64,000 nt of DNA. It comes from Halomonas cupida (GTDB lineage: Bacteria; Pseudomonadota; Gammaproteobacteria; Pseudomonadales; Halomonadaceae). The notes beneath the pieces were generated by a model, which saw only the letters and a program-made list of their open reading frames with translations, was not told the origin of the DNA and searched no databases. A program made the position numbers and the translations under genes. The DNA lies in the NCBI RefSeq assembly GCF_900142755.1, contig NZ_FRCA01000001.1, positions 246,888 to 310,887 of the forward strand. Direction: 5' to 3'. Position 1 is the stretch's first letter, and each line of letters starts with the position of its first letter. This document shows, piece after piece, positions 28,312 through 36,148 of the stretch.

Positions 28312-28745
28312 CTTCTGCCATTGATATCCGTTATGCCGATGACGAGAACGCTGTCCGCTCCTGTTATCCTCTGATGCGGCAGTTACGTCCACACCTCGAC
28401 ACCGCAGCCGAATTTCTCGAGTGTTGGCGACGACAGCACGCTGAAGGCTACCGCATACTCGCCTTGTGGGAGGGCAGTGTGCCGATGGCGATTGCGGGTA
28501 TCCGCACCCAGCACAACATGATTTACGGTTGTTTTCTCTATGTGGACGATCTGGTCACCGAAGGAAGTCAACGCAGCCACGGATATGGAGCTGTCTTGAT
28601 GGCGCGACTGAAGGAAGAAGCGAGCGAACTCGGTTGCCGTCGGCTGGTACTCGATAGTGGCCTCGACAACGTCCTCGCTCACCGTTTCTATTACCGTAAC
28701 CAACTTGTCGCCAGTGCTCTGCACTTTGGTATGCAAGTCGACTAG
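28308..28745 (+). CDS. GNAT family N-acetyltransferase
   Basis: The 145-residue protein starts at an ATGA junction with the AhpD-like gene. The acetyl-CoA binding motif is QRSHGYGAVLMARLKEEASE, near residue 87, and beta-strand 4 reads MIYGCFLYVDDLVTE. The final HRFYYRNQLVASALHFG matches the GNAT C-terminal motif with a tyrosine that may serve as general acid. The substrate is unknown. The tight coupling suggests it modifies a product or target of the same stress operon. Confidence 0.82.
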   Translation: MTSAIDIRYADDENAVRSCYPLMRQLRPHLDTAAEFLECWRRQHAEGYRILALWEGSVPMAIAGIRTQHNMIYGCFLYVDDLVTEGSQRSHGYGAVLMARLKEEASELGCRRLVLDSGLDNVLAHRFYYRNQLVASALHFGMQVD

Positions 28746-28765
28746 ATGAGACGAGGGATTGCGTG

Positions 28766-29380
28766 ATGCTGCTACACATTCCGGTCAGTCCGCGCGGGGA
28801 GGCTTCGTTCAGCCGCAGTGCGGGCCTGACCCTGCTCGACCGTCTACATGCGATGGCGCCTCGAGTGGAAGTCGTTACACGAGATCTGGCTGCCGAACCA
28901 CCAACGCATCCTGACCACTCCTTTGTTGAAGCAAGCTTGATGCCTGCCGCAGATCGGAGCGCTGACCAGGTGGAGAGTCTCGGACTGTCGGAAACCCTCA
29001 TCGGCGAACTGGAAGCCGCCGATGCTGTGTTGGTAACTACGCCGATGAACAATTTCACCGTTCCCTCTGCGCTGAAAGCCTGGATCGATCATGTGGTCCG
29101 CCCGAGTCGTACGTTCGATATTTCGCCGACCGGCAAGATAGGCCTGGTGCCTGACCGACCTGTCCTTGCCGTTGTCGCCTGTGGTGGGCGCTTCGGTGAC
29201 TTTCCCGGTGCGCAGGAGGACTTCTTCACTCCTTATTTCAAGTACGTACTGGGCTCCATCGGCATTACTGATGTTGAAGTGCTGCGCCTGGAGGGCCTGG
29301 GCCACGGCCCCGAGTCTATCCCGGATGCGCTTGGCGAGGCTGGGAGCTGGCTGGAGCGGATCGTGAGCATCGAGCGCTGA
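28766..29380 (+). CDS. FMN-dependent NADH-azoreductase/flavodoxin-fold quinone reductase
   Basis: The 204-residue protein has the flavodoxin-like fold of AzoR/NQO-type enzymes. It opens LHIPVSPRGEASFSRSAGL, the FMN phosphate-binding segment, and has TTPMNNFTVPSALKAWIDHV, the flavin ring contact that identifies the azoreductase group. PVLAVVACGGRFGD is the second flavin loop. The ATG at 28766 is preferred to a GTG one codon earlier. Such enzymes reduce quinones and azo dyes with NAD(P)H. It closes the MarR-controlled operon and is followed by the 84-bp repeat. Confidence 0.85.
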   Translation: MLLHIPVSPRGEASFSRSAGLTLLDRLHAMAPRVEVVTRDLAAEPPTHPDHSFVEASLMPAADRSADQVESLGLSETLIGELEAADAVLVTTPMNNFTVPSALKAWIDHVVRPSRTFDISPTGKIGLVPDRPVLAVVACGGRFGDFPGAQEDFFTPYFKYVLGSIGITDVEVLRLEGLGHGPESIPDALGEAGSWLERIVSIER

Positions 29381-29386
29381 TGTGTC

Positions 29387-29470
29387 GCGGTCTCGCGTCG
29401 GCCTGATGGCCGACGGCGGCACGTCCCTGTGCCGCCATTAACCCAACATGAAAGCATGCCGGGTTAATAA
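29387..29470. repeat. 84-bp three-hairpin intergenic repeat, copy A
   Basis: An 84-bp segment just after the azoreductase stop codon recurs at 55974-56057 with a single mismatch. It folds as three hairpins in a row: GTCGGCC/GGCCGAC (29397-29414), GGCGGCAC/GTGCCGCC (29415-29436) and TTAACCC/GGGTTAA (29438-29467). The same strand orientation is kept in both copies. It could act as a transcription terminator cluster or an RNA stabiliser, or be a mobile REP-like element. Confidence 0.85.
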
Positions 29471-29537
29471 CCCCGACCAGAGATGATCAGCGCTCCTGTT
29501 GTTGTCAACGGTGATGGTGGCAGCAGGTTGCGATAGG

Positions 29538-29822
29538 CTAGTGTGGCGTCCCACAAGTTGGCATGATTTCAGCGCGTCATACCGGGTCGATGGCCAGACG
29601 CCGCTTGCAGGGAATGGCCGATACCCTTTCCAAAAACGGCAACACCGCCAGCGGCCCGGTATGGCGCGCCCTTTGGGAGCCATCAGGTGCCGTTGGTGCT
29701 GTGTTGTGTACCTGGTCCATATAGGCGATATGAACTGCAGAACACGCCAGGGTGCTGGACCACGTGCCCCAACGGCACCTGATGGCTCTGAAACACGATG
29801 AACTTGCGGGGCACCACACTAG
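29538..29822. mobile_element. MITE-like element with CTAG-flanked inverted ends
   Basis: The ends are inverted repeats: CTAGTGTGG at 29538-29546 and CCACACTAG at 29814-29822, extending imperfectly to 15 bp (CTAGTGTGGCGTCCC against CTAGTGTGGTGCCCC). CTAG at each end may be a target duplication, as in some IS5-like elements. Inside are a 9-bp inverted pair (CATACCGGG 29578 / CCCGGTATG 29655) and a perfect 20-bp pair (29677-29696 and 29769-29788). There is no credible gene inside the 285 bp. This fits a small non-autonomous element whose transposase is elsewhere. It stops 27 bases before the aldo/keto reductase start. Confidence 0.5.
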
Positions 29823-29849
29823 AGCCTTCTGATTCGGAGGAGTATTTTC

Positions 29850-30857
29850 ATGGCGTCCATTTCCCATGTGCTGAACAAGCCCGGTGATCCCACCATTGGC
29901 TTGGGTTGCATGAATCTCTGCCATGCCTATGGCACGCCACTGAGCGAGACGCAGGCACTGGATGCATTGCGTAACGCCTTCGATATGGGCTATCGGCACT
30001 TCGATACCGCCACGCTGTATGGGGCCACCCTCAATGAACGGCTGGTCGGTCAGGCGCTGGCGCCGTATCGCAGCGAGATATTCCTTGCCAGCAAGTGCGG
30101 TATGGCCAGAGACCCGGAACTGGAACGCAAGGTCATCGACGGTCGACCCGAGGTGCTGAGGCGTCAGTGCGAGCAGAGTCTTGGGCGGCTGAAGACCGAT
30201 CATATTGACCTCTATTATCTGCACCGTCTCGACTTCAAGGTACCGATCGAAGAGAGCGTGGGCGAGCTTGGCCGCCTGGTGGAAGAGGGCAAGATCGGCG
30301 GGATCGGCCTGTCTGAAGTCTCGGCGGATACCTTGCGCCGAGCCGCGGCGGAGCACCCGATTGCCGCCCTGCAATCCGAGTACTCGCTGTGGACACGTAA
30401 TCCCGAGGTGGCCACCCTGGCAGCCTGCCGTGAGCTGGGCACGGCCTTCGTCGCGTTCAGTCCGCTGGGACGGGGATTTCTCACCGGCAAGCTCGAGGAT
30501 GTCTCAAGCCTGGTAGAGGGCGATGTTCGGCTCGGCATGCCGCGTTTTACTGAGCAGAACTATCCACTCAACCTGGCACGCCTGCAGGAAGCGCTGGCGC
30601 TGGCGGAGCAGGTCGATTGCACTCCCGCGCAGTTGGCATTGGCCTGGTTGCGTGCTCAGGGCGATGATGTGCTGTCGATTCCCGGTACCCGCAGTGTGGC
30701 GCATATGCGGGAGAACCTGGCCGCGTCGGAGATCCAACTGCCTGCCGATGTGGTTGCTCGACTCGACGACATGCTGTGTGAGGTCGATGGTGATCGTTAC
30801 AGCGAGGCCCAGTTGAAGGAAATCGATACCGAACCGATGCCGGCCGTTGGGGGGTAA
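29850..30857 (+). CDS. Aldo/keto reductase
   Basis: The 335-residue protein has the AKR barrel motifs: GYRHFDTATLYGATLNE with the catalytic aspartate and tyrosine, IFLASKCGMARD with the lysine, and HIDLYYLHRLDFKVPI with the histidine. The C-terminal cofactor motif is VLSIPGTRSVAHMRENL, which binds NADPH. The sequence resembles the YakC/AKR13 type that reduces aldehydes, but the substrate is open. GGAGGAG precedes the ATG at a good distance. It stands alone between a MITE-like element and a convergent amidohydrolase. Confidence 0.9.
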   Translation: MASISHVLNKPGDPTIGLGCMNLCHAYGTPLSETQALDALRNAFDMGYRHFDTATLYGATLNERLVGQALAPYRSEIFLASKCGMARDPELERKVIDGRPEVLRRQCEQSLGRLKTDHIDLYYLHRLDFKVPIEESVGELGRLVEEGKIGGIGLSEVSADTLRRAAAEHPIAALQSEYSLWTRNPEVATLAACRELGTAFVAFSPLGRGFLTGKLEDVSSLVEGDVRLGMPRFTEQNYPLNLARLQEALALAEQVDCTPAQLALAWLRAQGDDVLSIPGTRSVAHMRENLAASEIQLPADVVARLDDMLCEVDGDRYSEAQLKEIDTEPMPAVGG

Positions 30858-30959
30858 GTAAACGCCTCGGATGGCACCAGAGCTGCCTCTCCTGTTTGCG
30901 GAAATATATACACGGCGCGCCGGGGCAGGACCCCGACGCTTGACCCGCTCATCCCCTGG

Positions 30960-32306
30960 TCACGAGCCGACCCGGTCCGGGTAGTTCATCACCAGATTGA
31001 CGAACAGCTCGGTACCGGTCTTCAGCGCCGCTTCATCAGCGAAGAAGTGTGGCGAGTGATTGGGCGCGGCCTCGGCGAGGTTCTGGTCCGGCGGGGTGAT
31101 GCCCAGGTTGATGAACATGCCGGGCACCTCTTCGGCATAGTACGAGAAGTCCTCGGCGGCAGTAGTCATCGGCACCTCGACAACGTTTTCCTCGCCGACC
31201 AGTTGTTGCGCCACCGGCAGCATGGCGTTGACCAGTTCCGGGTCGTTGACGGTGACCGGGTAGCCTTCGTGCAGGTGGGCTTCGGCATTGGCGCCATTGG
31301 CCTCGGCGGTGGATGTGGCCATGCGCTCGAGATTGGCGAAGACCTGATCGCGGATGTCCATGTCGAAGTTGCGCAGGGTGCCCTTGAGAGTCACGCTCTC
31401 GGGGATGATGTTTTCGCGCACGCCGCCTTCGAAGATGCCGAAGGTCAACACGGAAGGCGTGCGGATATCGACCTGCCGACTGATGATGGACTGTGCGTTG
31501 TTTACGATCTGCGAGGCAGTGACGATGGGGTCGACGCCATTCCAGGGGGAGGCACCATGGGTCTGGCTACCATTGACGGTGATCTCGAAGGTATCACTTG
31601 AAGCCAGTAGTGGTCCTGCGCGATATCCCAGCTGCCCGGTATGCAGTGACGACACCACATGGATGCCGAATACGGCCTCCGGAGGATGTTCGTCGAAGGC
31701 ACCTTCTTCCAGCATCTGCTTCGCACCCCAGGTGTCGGCATCGTAGACGCCTTCCTCGGCAGGCTGAAACACGAACAGCACGTTGCCACGCAATTCGTCC
31801 TTCATTTCTGCCAGAGCTTCAGCGGCACCCATCAACATGGCGACATGGTTGTCATGGCCGCAGGCGTGCATGACCGGAACTTCCTTGCCGTTGTAGGTGG
31901 CCGTGGCCTGTGAGGCGAAGGGCAGATCGGTCTTCTCGGCGACCGGCAGGGCGTCCATGTCGGCACGCAGAGCGATGGTCGGACCGGGTTGGCCGCCTTC
32001 CAGGAAGGCGACGACACCGGTTTCGGCCACGCCGGTGCGGACCTCCATCCCCAGTGACTCCAGATGTTCGGCAACCAGCGCGGCGGTGCGTGTTTCCTGA
32101 TTGCCGAGTTCCGGGTGCTGGTGAATATCGCGACGCCAGTCGATGACCTGTTGCTCCAGGCTGTCATCAATATTGAAGCTCGAGGTGTTGGCCATGACCG
32201 CACCACTGGCGAGAGGGGTAGCGGTGATGAGGGTGGCGAGAATGGCAGTGGCGAGGGGAGATCGGGAGGTTATTGGGGTATTCAGCGACTTTTCGATAGT
32301 GCTCAT
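30960..32306 (-). CDS. Exported M20-family amidohydrolase
   Basis: The 448-residue protein starts MSTIEKSLNTPITSRSPLAT and has a signal-peptide-like segment ending near ASGAVMA, about residue 39. DIHQHPELGNQETRTAALV, ALRADMDALPV, MHACGHDNHVAMLMGAAEAL and VFQPAEEGVYDADTWGAKQM carry the family's metal-binding and catalytic residues. C-terminal AAEDFSYYAEEVPGMFINLG completes the second metal site. Such enzymes remove acyl groups from N-acyl amino acids or related amides. Export to the periplasm is unusual for the family and suggests scavenging. The start is uncertain because no clear ribosome site precedes it; a start 25 codons upstream is possible. Confidence 0.85.
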   Translation of the reverse strand: MSTIEKSLNTPITSRSPLATAILATLITATPLASGAVMANTSSFNIDDSLEQQVIDWRRDIHQHPELGNQETRTAALVAEHLESLGMEVRTGVAETGVVAFLEGGQPGPTIALRADMDALPVAEKTDLPFASQATATYNGKEVPVMHACGHDNHVAMLMGAAEALAEMKDELRGNVLFVFQPAEEGVYDADTWGAKQMLEEGAFDEHPPEAVFGIHVVSSLHTGQLGYRAGPLLASSDTFEITVNGSQTHGASPWNGVDPIVTASQIVNNAQSIISRQVDIRTPSVLTFGIFEGGVRENIIPESVTLKGTLRNFDMDIRDQVFANLERMATSTAEANGANAEAHLHEGYPVTVNDPELVNAMLPVAQQLVGEENVVEVPMTTAAEDFSYYAEEVPGMFINLGITPPDQNLAEAAPNHSPHFFADEAALKTGTELFVNLVMNYPDRVGS

Positions 32307-32387
32307 TGTTGTGTTTGGCAATGTTCTTGTCCTTGGTGATGTTGCTGTCCTTGAGGGACGTCTTGTCCCGAGGAGTTTCATGAATTC

Positions 32388-32413
32388 CCCGGCCTCCGGG
32401 CCCGGAGGCCGGG
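32388..32413. repeat. Perfect 26-bp palindrome
   Basis: CCCGGCCTCCGGG at 32388-32400 is followed at once by its exact reverse complement at 32401-32413, with no loop. It lies between two minus-strand genes, 133 bases after the end of the metallo-hydrolase and 82 bases before the amidohydrolase start. It may be a terminator stem without a T-tract or a binding site. Confidence 0.7.
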
Positions 32414-32545
32414 AGAAGGATGGCTTGTATACATCCTGGCCATCAAATGAAACTCTGTCCCAATCATACGTATATAACAGTATTGTTTGGTTGCTGCACG
32501 GTGATGTAGCGTTGCTGCGGGGCTCAATGGAGTCGGTACCGATAC

Positions 32546-33541
32546 TCAGTCACGAATGACCGGGCCGTATTCCACCGGCAACCAGCGATAGCCCTCGCCA
32601 TCGCTCAGGACGTGGCCAATACCCGGGAATGGCATATGCGCGCCGGCCACCCAATGGCCGGTTTCAGCGGCGTTGGCCAAGATGGCCCGACGGGAGTCGA
32701 CGGCCTGCTGCTGATCGCTGTCGAATTCGATGGCGACGCTGGGGTTGGCAAACTGCACCCCGTAGCTGTGAACCACATCTCCCCATACCAGAATCTCGTC
32801 ATTGTCTCCCTGGAACAGAAAACTGACGTGGCCAGGTGTGTGCCCGACGCTGTCGACCACTGTCAGGCCTTCCAGTAGTTGATCGCCGGATTGAAAGGTG
32901 GTCACACGCCCGGACTCCTGGTAGGGAGCAACAGCTTCGCGCGCCATGCTGAAGAAGCCCTGCATCTCTTCCGGAGCAGCGGCCGCCTGCTCTTCGCTCA
33001 ACCAGTAATCGGCGTCCGCCTGGCTGACGCGCAGTTCGGCATTGGGATAGATTGCCTGGCCGTTACTGTCCGTTATTCCGCAGACATGATCCGGGTGGAG
33101 GTGGGTCATCAGCAAGGTATCCACATCCTCGGGTGTGTAGCCCGAGGCGCGCAGATTCTCGGGCACATGACCCATGGTCGGCCCGAAGCAGGCTGCAGAA
33201 CCGGCGTCGACCAGCACCAGGTGGTCTCCGGTATGCACCAGAAAGGCGTTCACGGCCGTCTGCACGCCGTTTTCGCTGTCGATGAACAGATGATTCAAGC
33301 GTTGGCGAATCTCCTGCTGGTCCAGCCCAGACAGCAGGGCGGTATCGATGTCGACGAAGCCATCATAGAGCGCGGTGACCTGGTGCTGATCCACTTGCAT
33401 GCGGAACCAGCCCGCTACCTGGTCCTGACGTGGCTCAGGCGGCGTGGCCAGGGCCGGGGAGGCCAGCAATGCACTGGCGGCTGTGGCAGTAAAGGTCGAG
33501 CAGAGCGAGCGATGAGACAGGGGCATGAGAGAAGGATCCAT
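32546..33541 (-). CDS. Exported metallo-beta-lactamase-fold hydrolase
   Basis: The 331-residue protein starts MDPSLMPLSHRSLCS, with a hydrophobic segment ending ASALLASPALA, a likely signal peptide cleaved near residue 27. The metal site reads LLMTHLHPDHVCGI, followed by the later histidine in SVGHTPGHVSFLFQG and the aspartate in ILVWGDVVHSYG. The overall pattern matches the periplasmic MBL-fold group related to N-acyl-homoserine lactonases and alkylsulfatase-like hydrolases. The substrate is open. A start five codons downstream (33526) is possible. No regulator is adjacent, and the gene may share an operon with the amidohydrolase. Confidence 0.83.
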   Translation of the reverse strand: MDPSLMPLSHRSLCSTFTATAASALLASPALATPPEPRQDQVAGWFRMQVDQHQVTALYDGFVDIDTALLSGLDQQEIRQRLNHLFIDSENGVQTAVNAFLVHTGDHLVLVDAGSAACFGPTMGHVPENLRASGYTPEDVDTLLMTHLHPDHVCGITDSNGQAIYPNAELRVSQADADYWLSEEQAAAAPEEMQGFFSMAREAVAPYQESGRVTTFQSGDQLLEGLTVVDSVGHTPGHVSFLFQGDNDEILVWGDVVHSYGVQFANPSVAIEFDSDQQQAVDSRRAILANAAETGHWVAGAHMPFPGIGHVLSDGEGYRWLPVEYGPVIRD

Positions 33542-33790
33542 GGTGGTGGAGGCACAGGTGCAGAACCCGAAACCTGAAACGCGGTGTATTCCATTTGCCT
33601 GCGAAGGAATAGCACAGCCTAGGCGACTTTGCCTGGCGGTTGGCATGGCAAGTTTTCACATACCGTTCCAAGGGTATGTCCCATGCAACATCGCGCTTGC
33701 TATAACGTTTGCGACTTTGCTCGATCCTGAGTCGAGTCCGGCGTAATGTAGGACAATGACAACGACATACCCCTTTCAAGAGAGGTGCAG

Positions 33791-35167
33791 ATGATCAGTT
33801 ATCAGGTGACCAACCCCGCAACCGGTGAAGTGGAGTCGACCTATGCCACGGCCAGTGATGCCGAGATTCATCAGGCATTGGAAGGCGCTCATGCCGCCTG
33901 GAAGAGCTGGCGGACCGTTGCTCCCGAGGAACGCGCTGCCCTGCTGACACGGGTGGCTGATCTGCATCACCAGCGCCGCGAGGAACTGGCCGACATCATC
34001 GTGCGCGAGATGGGCAAGCCGAAGGCCCAGGCGTTGGGCGAGCTGTCGGTGGTGGTCGATATCTATCGCTACTATGCCGACAATGGCCCGGCCTGGCTGG
34101 CACCGGAAGCGATTACCACGGCAGGCGCTACCGCTCAGGTTCGCAAGCAGGGGCTGGGGGTGTTGCTCGGCATCATGCCGTGGAACTTCCCCTACTATCA
34201 GGTGGCGCGTTTTGCCGCCCCGAACCTGCTCAACGGTAATACCATTCTGCTCAAGCATGCGCCTCAGTGCCCGGAGTCGGCCCAGGCCATCGAGCAGATC
34301 TTCCGCGATGCCGGGGCAGCGCAAGGGCTCTATACCAATATCTTCGCCAGCAATGAGCAGGTCAGCGAGCTGATCGAAGACCCGCGGGTGCTGGGTGTGT
34401 CGCTGACCGGTTCCGAGCGTGCTGGCGCCGCCGTTGCCGAGCAGGCCGGGCGTCACCTCAAGAAGGTGGTCCTCGAACTCGGTGGCTCTGATCCTTTCCT
34501 GGTGCTGGCGGATGCCGATCTGGAACAGGCAGTGACTCATGCCATCCAGGGACGCTTCGGCAACTGCGGCCAGGCCTGTAATGCGGCCAAACGCATCATT
34601 GTCGAGGATGCGGTGTATGACGCCTTTCTGGCGGCATTCGAGCAGGGCATCCAGTCGATCAAGGTCGGCAATCCCATGGCTGACGATACCGTGATGGGGC
34701 CGATGTCTTCCGAGCAGGCGTTACGCAATCTGGATGGCCAGGTGCAGGATGCCATCAGTCAGGGGGCGCGTCTGGTCACTGGCGGCAAGCGCCTCGACCA
34801 GCCGGGCGCCTGGTATGCTCCTACGCTGCTGGTGGATGTCACGCCGGATATGCGAATCTTTCATGAAGAGTTGTTCGGGCCGGTGGCAGTGGTCTACCGG
34901 GCCTCTGATCTCGAGGAGGCCATTGCTCTGGCCAACGACAGCCAGTACGGCCTGGGTGCGGTGATTCAGACCACCGACCCGGTACGTGCTCAGGCGCTCG
35001 CCGACCGCCTGGAAGTGGGCATGGTGCATATCAATGAGCCGCCCGGCAGCGAAGCCGAGTTGCCGTTCGGTGGCGTCAAGCGTTCTGGTTTCGGGCGCGA
35101 GCTTGGCCGTGCAGGCATGGACGAATTCGTCAACCGCCAGATGGTCAAGGTGGCCAGGCCTGGATGA
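33791..35167 (+). CDS. NAD(P)-dependent succinate-semialdehyde dehydrogenase-like
   Basis: The 458-residue aldehyde dehydrogenase starts MISYQVTNPATGEVESTYAT after AGAGGTGC; an upstream GTG gives two extra residues only. It has the fold's conserved blocks: GIMPWNFPYYQVARFAAPN (cofactor pocket), VVLELGGSDPFLVLADADL with the general-base glutamate, and GNCGQACNAAKRI with the catalytic cysteine. The C-terminal GGVKRSGFGRELGRAGMDEF is also typical. The length and N-terminus fit the Sad/YneI group, which oxidises succinate semialdehyde to succinate. It stands alone, so a GABA pathway role is inference. Confidence 0.87.
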   Translation: MISYQVTNPATGEVESTYATASDAEIHQALEGAHAAWKSWRTVAPEERAALLTRVADLHHQRREELADIIVREMGKPKAQALGELSVVVDIYRYYADNGPAWLAPEAITTAGATAQVRKQGLGVLLGIMPWNFPYYQVARFAAPNLLNGNTILLKHAPQCPESAQAIEQIFRDAGAAQGLYTNIFASNEQVSELIEDPRVLGVSLTGSERAGAAVAEQAGRHLKKVVLELGGSDPFLVLADADLEQAVTHAIQGRFGNCGQACNAAKRIIVEDAVYDAFLAAFEQGIQSIKVGNPMADDTVMGPMSSEQALRNLDGQVQDAISQGARLVTGGKRLDQPGAWYAPTLLVDVTPDMRIFHEELFGPVAVVYRASDLEEAIALANDSQYGLGAVIQTTDPVRAQALADRLEVGMVHINEPPGSEAELPFGGVKRSGFGRELGRAGMDEFVNRQMVKVARPG

Positions 35168-35207
35168 TGTACACGCCCAACTGATCCAGTAGTGATCCTT
35201 CTGCTCG

Positions 35208-35238
35208 GCGGCCCCGGTGACGACTTCGCCGGGGCCGC
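35208..35238 (+). terminator. Hairpin after the aldehyde dehydrogenase gene
   Basis: A perfect 10-bp stem, GCGGCCCCGG and CCGGGGCCGC, with an 11-base loop lies 40 bases after the stop codon. The trailing T-tract is weak (TGTCGTCT). Confidence 0.55.
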
Positions 35239-35364
35239 TGTCGTCTGGAGGGTTGGCCGGGCTATGCTGCAGTTGTTGTTTGTCGTCAGAGGGAACATCG
35301 CCGTCAGGCTGAGTTCCAATCAGCACCACTCATCCCTTTTTGCAGTGCCACCAAGGAGATACCG

Positions 35365-36102
35365 ATGAATGCCAAGCACCTGCTTGACCAGATGATGAAA
35401 CAGGCTTCCGGTTCCAGCGGTTCCAGAAGTAGCGGCAGTGGTAGTGGCGGTGGATTCAATGTACAGGGCCTGATCAACAGCGTGTCGTCACAGTTGTCCG
35501 GCAGCAAGAAGGGGGGCTCGTCCTCGTCCGGTGGTTTTGACGTCAAGAGCCTGCTGGGCGGCGGTGCGCTGGGCATGCTGATGGGATCCAGCCGCGGCCG
35601 CAGCATGGGAGGCAAGGCTGCCAAGTACGCAGCTCTGGCCGGCGTGGGCATGATGGCCATGAAGGCCTGGCAGAACTATCAGGGCAAATCGTCTTCAAGT
35701 GCCAACTCGGCGGGAGAGGGTCAGCCGCTGGAGGAGCTTCAGGGACAGGCGCAGGAGCAGCGCAGTCTGGAAGTGCTCCAGGCGGTGATCTGGGCCGCGC
35801 GTGCCGATGGCCATATCGACGCCGAGGAAAGGGCGTTGATCACCGAGCAGATTCAGCAATTGGGGGCCGATGATGAACTGCATGCCTGGGTACAGCAGCA
35901 GTTGGAAGCGCCACTGGATGCCCAGGCTCTGGCAAGTCAGGCGGACTCTCCCCAGGCGGCTCGTGAGATCTACCTGACCAGCGCTGCGGTGATCGATGAG
36001 CAGAATGCTATGGAGCGTGCCTGGTTGGATGAGCTGGGTTCGGCTTTGGGGATCGAGGAAGGTGTGCGTCAAGAGCTGGAAAAGCAGCTGCCAGCCAACT
36101 GA
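35365..36102 (+). CDS. YebE-like DUF533 (TerB-fold) membrane-associated protein
   Basis: The 245-residue protein starts MNAKHLLDQMMKQASGSSGS and has a low-complexity serine/glycine region to about residue 50. FDVKSLLGGGALGMLMGSSRG and the hydrophobic AALAGVGMMAMKAWQNYQ follow. The C-terminal half, from LEVLQAVIWAARADGHIDAEE on, has the TerB-like pattern of acidic metal-binding residues (ADGHID-EE). E. coli YebE belongs to this family and responds to envelope stress, but its biochemical role is not defined. A ribosome site (AAGGAG) lies eight bases before the ATG. It converges with the coiled-coil membrane protein. Confidence 0.82.
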   Translation: MNAKHLLDQMMKQASGSSGSRSSGSGSGGGFNVQGLINSVSSQLSGSKKGGSSSSGGFDVKSLLGGGALGMLMGSSRGRSMGGKAAKYAALAGVGMMAMKAWQNYQGKSSSSANSAGEGQPLEELQGQAQEQRSLEVLQAVIWAARADGHIDAEERALITEQIQQLGADDELHAWVQQQLEAPLDAQALASQADSPQAAREIYLTSAAVIDEQNAMERAWLDELGSALGIEEGVRQELEKQLPAN

Positions 36103-36148
36103 GGCAAGCTGCCCGCCCCGAAGCATCATCAGGGGCGGGCAGCGAAAA

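Noticed and set aside
29577..30374. Minus-strand frame of about 265 codons over the MITE-like element and the aldo/keto reductase
   Set aside because: Most of it is the shadow of the reductase gene, and the rest runs through inverted repeats with no domain.
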